A model generated the notes under the pieces. It had not been told where the DNA came from, did no database searches, and was given only the letters and a program-made list of their open reading frames with translations. From positions 1-15,664 of the forward strand of contig JAKADJ010000020.1 in assembly GCA_021820645.1 (NCBI GenBank): a DNA stretch of 15,664 nt. The letters are read 5' to 3'. Position 1 is the first letter of the stretch; each line of letters starts with the position of its first letter. This DNA is from Bacillota bacterium (lineage in GTDB: Bacteria > Bacillota_E > Sulfobacillia > Sulfobacillales > Sulfobacillaceae). Below, one piece after another: positions 14,063 to 15,664 of this stretch. Made by a program: the position numbers and the translations under genes.

Positions 14063-15583
14063 TTACTCCCATTCGATCGTGCCGGGAGGTTTGGAGGTAA
14101 TGTCGTACACCACTCGATTCACCCCGGGGACCTCGCCGACGATGCGTGTTGCCATTCGGTCCAATAATTCAGGGGAGAGCCGTACCCAATCCGCCGTCAT
14201 CCCATCCTGACTTTCGACCGCGCGTATCACAATCGGCTGCCCATAGGTGCGCCCGTCTCCCATCACGCCGACCGAACGAATGTCGAGTAAGACCGCAAAT
14301 GCCTGCCAAATTTCTTTTCCGAGGCCTTCTCGCCATACCTCTTCGCGGACAATCGCGTCGGCCTGCCTCACCATGACCAGCGCCTCTGGGGTGACCTCTC
14401 CCACAATCCGGACTGCAAGCCCTGGTCCCGGAAAGGGTTGCCGCCAGACGATGGCGTCGGGTAGTCCCAGCGCTGTCCCGAGCTCCCTCACCTCGTCTTT
14501 AAAGAACCAGCGAAGGGGCTCCACTACCGTGAAGTCCGCATCTTCAGGCATCCCTCCCACATTGTGATGCGACTTGATGGTCGATCCTTTTCCACCACCC
14601 GATTCAATGACATCCGGATAAACCGTGCCCTGGATCAGATGAGCGACGGGGCCGATTATCGATTCACGCGCCCGTTCGAATGCCCGAATAAACTCGCGGC
14701 CAATAATTTTTCGTTTGGCTTCGGGATCACGAACCCCTTCTAACGCCGCTAAAAACTCGGCCTCAGCATGTTCCACCCGTAAATCCAAATCGGGAAACGC
14801 GGCCTCTACTTCCTCAATCTCGCCTTGCCGCATGAGGCCATGATCGATGAGGACTGCGGTGAGTCGAGGACCTAAGGCGCGATGCGCTAGGGCCGCCGCC
14901 ACCGCCGAATCGACTCCGCCGGAAAGGGCTACCAGCGCGCGCCCGGGTCCCACTGCGTCTTGAATCTGACGAATTCCTTCTTCAACCCGATCTTTGGGGT
15001 CCCAATCTGGGGTTAGATGCGCGATGTTATAAAGAAAATTCCTTAGCATAGCGTGACCCTCGGGGGTATGATGCACCTCAGGGTGATACTGTACGGCCCA
15101 TAAATTGCGGGCCTGATTGGCCATGGCCGCGATGGGCGTGGTGGGCGTGGTTGCAATCACCGTAAATCCTTCGGGCGCGGTGAGGACCGCATCACCATGA
15201 CTCATCCACACCGTGGAATTCTCCGGGATGCCCTGTAAAAGCGGACCATCGCCTATGCGTTCCATGCGGGTGCGACCATACTCGCGCTTGGTCGCAGGCT
15301 TCACCTCACCTCCTAAGAGGCGGGTCATGAGCTGCATGCCGTAGCAAATGCCGAGAACCGGAATACCCTCGGTTAAAAGAGCCGGGTCCATTGTAGGGGC
15401 GTTCTCCGCAAAGACACTGGCAGGTCCTCCCGACAAGATTAGGGCATCGGGATTCTTGGACAAGATTTCCGCGGCCGGCGTGTCGCCAGGAAGTACCTCA
15501 CAAAAGATTCGCGCCTCCCGTACTCGGCGCGCGATCAGGTGATTATATTGAGCTCCAAAATCAAGCACGATCACATAACTCAT
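14063..15583 (-). CDS. guaA: GMP synthase (glutamine-hydrolysing)
   Basis: Converts XMP to GMP with ATP and glutamine. The 506-residue protein is full length. It has a class I glutaminase domain with Cys80 in GICYGMQLM and His167/Glu169 in QYHPEV. The ATP pyrophosphatase domain follows with the P-loop SGGVDS at 221-226, then IKSHHNVGGMPED, the WRQPFPGPGLAVR segment and the dimerisation domain ending in ITSKPPGTIEWE. The ATG at 15583 follows AAGGGAG by six bases and lies three bases after the hpt stop, so the two are probably co-transcribed. No intrinsic terminator was found in the 29 bases between its stop and that of the convergent hydrolase gene. Confidence 0.98.
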   Translation of the reverse strand: MSYVIVLDFGAQYNHLIARRVREARIFCEVLPGDTPAAEILSKNPDALILSGGPASVFAENAPTMDPALLTEGIPVLGICYGMQLMTRLLGGEVKPATKREYGRTRMERIGDGPLLQGIPENSTVWMSHGDAVLTAPEGFTVIATTPTTPIAAMANQARNLWAVQYHPEVHHTPEGHAMLRNFLYNIAHLTPDWDPKDRVEEGIRQIQDAVGPGRALVALSGGVDSAVAAALAHRALGPRLTAVLIDHGLMRQGEIEEVEAAFPDLDLRVEHAEAEFLAALEGVRDPEAKRKIIGREFIRAFERARESIIGPVAHLIQGTVYPDVIESGGGKGSTIKSHHNVGGMPEDADFTVVEPLRWFFKDEVRELGTALGLPDAIVWRQPFPGPGLAVRIVGEVTPEALVMVRQADAIVREEVWREGLGKEIWQAFAVLLDIRSVGVMGDGRTYGQPIVIRAVESQDGMTADWVRLSPELLDRMATRIVGEVPGVNRVVYDITSKPPGTIEWE

Positions 15584-15586
15584 GGG

Positions 15587-15664
15587 TTACTCCCTTATTA
15601 GCCGACACACATCGGGCAAATTTCGGTATCTCTCATCCACGTCCAGCCCGTACCCCACCACAAA
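15587..15664 (-). CDS. hpt: Hypoxanthine phosphoribosyltransferase, C-terminal end only
   Basis: The minus strand from the window edge encodes FVVGYGLDVDERYRNLPDVC and then RLIRE before a TAA at 15589-15587. VGYGLDxxExYRNLP is the conserved C-terminal segment of hypoxanthine/guanine phosphoribosyltransferases, where the aromatic and Asp contact the purine. Only the last 25 residues are in the window. It sits three bases before guaA, forming a salvage/GMP unit next to the de novo operon. Confidence 0.9.
   Translation of the reverse strand, partial: FVVGYGLDVDERYRNLPDVCRLIRE

Overview
The window is a stretch of Bacillota-type (Gram-positive, probably spore-forming) chromosome of moderately high GC. 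It is dominated by one long minus-strand operon for de novo purine synthesis. The Bacillota signs are the gene order purB-C-S-Q-L-F-M-N-H-D, the three-part PurS/PurQ/PurL synthetase, a PurF with a propeptide and four Fe-S cysteines, strong GGAGG-type ribosome sites, a PurBox-like operator, and the purD...yerC...pcrA neighbourhood known from Bacillus subtilis. The species cannot be named from the sequence. A GC-rich, deep-branching Bacillota lineage is an inference only.

Layout, read in the direction of minus-strand transcription (high to low coordinates). 15664-15587 is the 3' end of hpt (hypoxanthine phosphoribosyltransferase). 15583-14063 is guaA (GMP synthase). 13476-14033 is a lone plus-strand cysteine hydrolase (isochorismatase-like) of unknown substrate, convergent with guaA and divergent from purB. 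13288-13475 is a short intergenic region holding the pur promoter and a pair of inverted PurBox-like sites. 13287-2346 is the operon purB, purC, purS, purQ, purL, purF, purM, purN, purH, purD, tightly packed and mostly with overlapping stop and start codons. 2345-2086 is a structured 3' region ending in a strong intrinsic terminator. 1992-1225 is a Ser/Gly-rich lipoprotein resembling spore germination protein GerD, with a possible forespore-type promoter. 1152-862 is yerC, a TrpR-like regulator, followed by an intrinsic terminator. 728-396 is a small unknown gene with its own promoter. 335-1 is the 5' end of pcrA, also with its own promoter.

The operon encodes every step from PRPP to IMP except AIR carboxylation: purE and purK, which head this operon in B. 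subtilis, are absent here and must be elsewhere or replaced. PurB also acts in AMP synthesis, guaA makes GMP from XMP, and hpt salvages hypoxanthine and guanine, so the right half of the window is a purine supply block. The left half is spore/regulator/DNA-repair housekeeping.

No tRNA, rRNA, CRISPR array, insertion sequence or phage element was seen. The points most worth checking are the PurBox pair, the GerD-like gene with its candidate forespore promoter, the folded 3' region after purD, the altered HNHP motif in PurL, and the inserted cysteine hydrolase.
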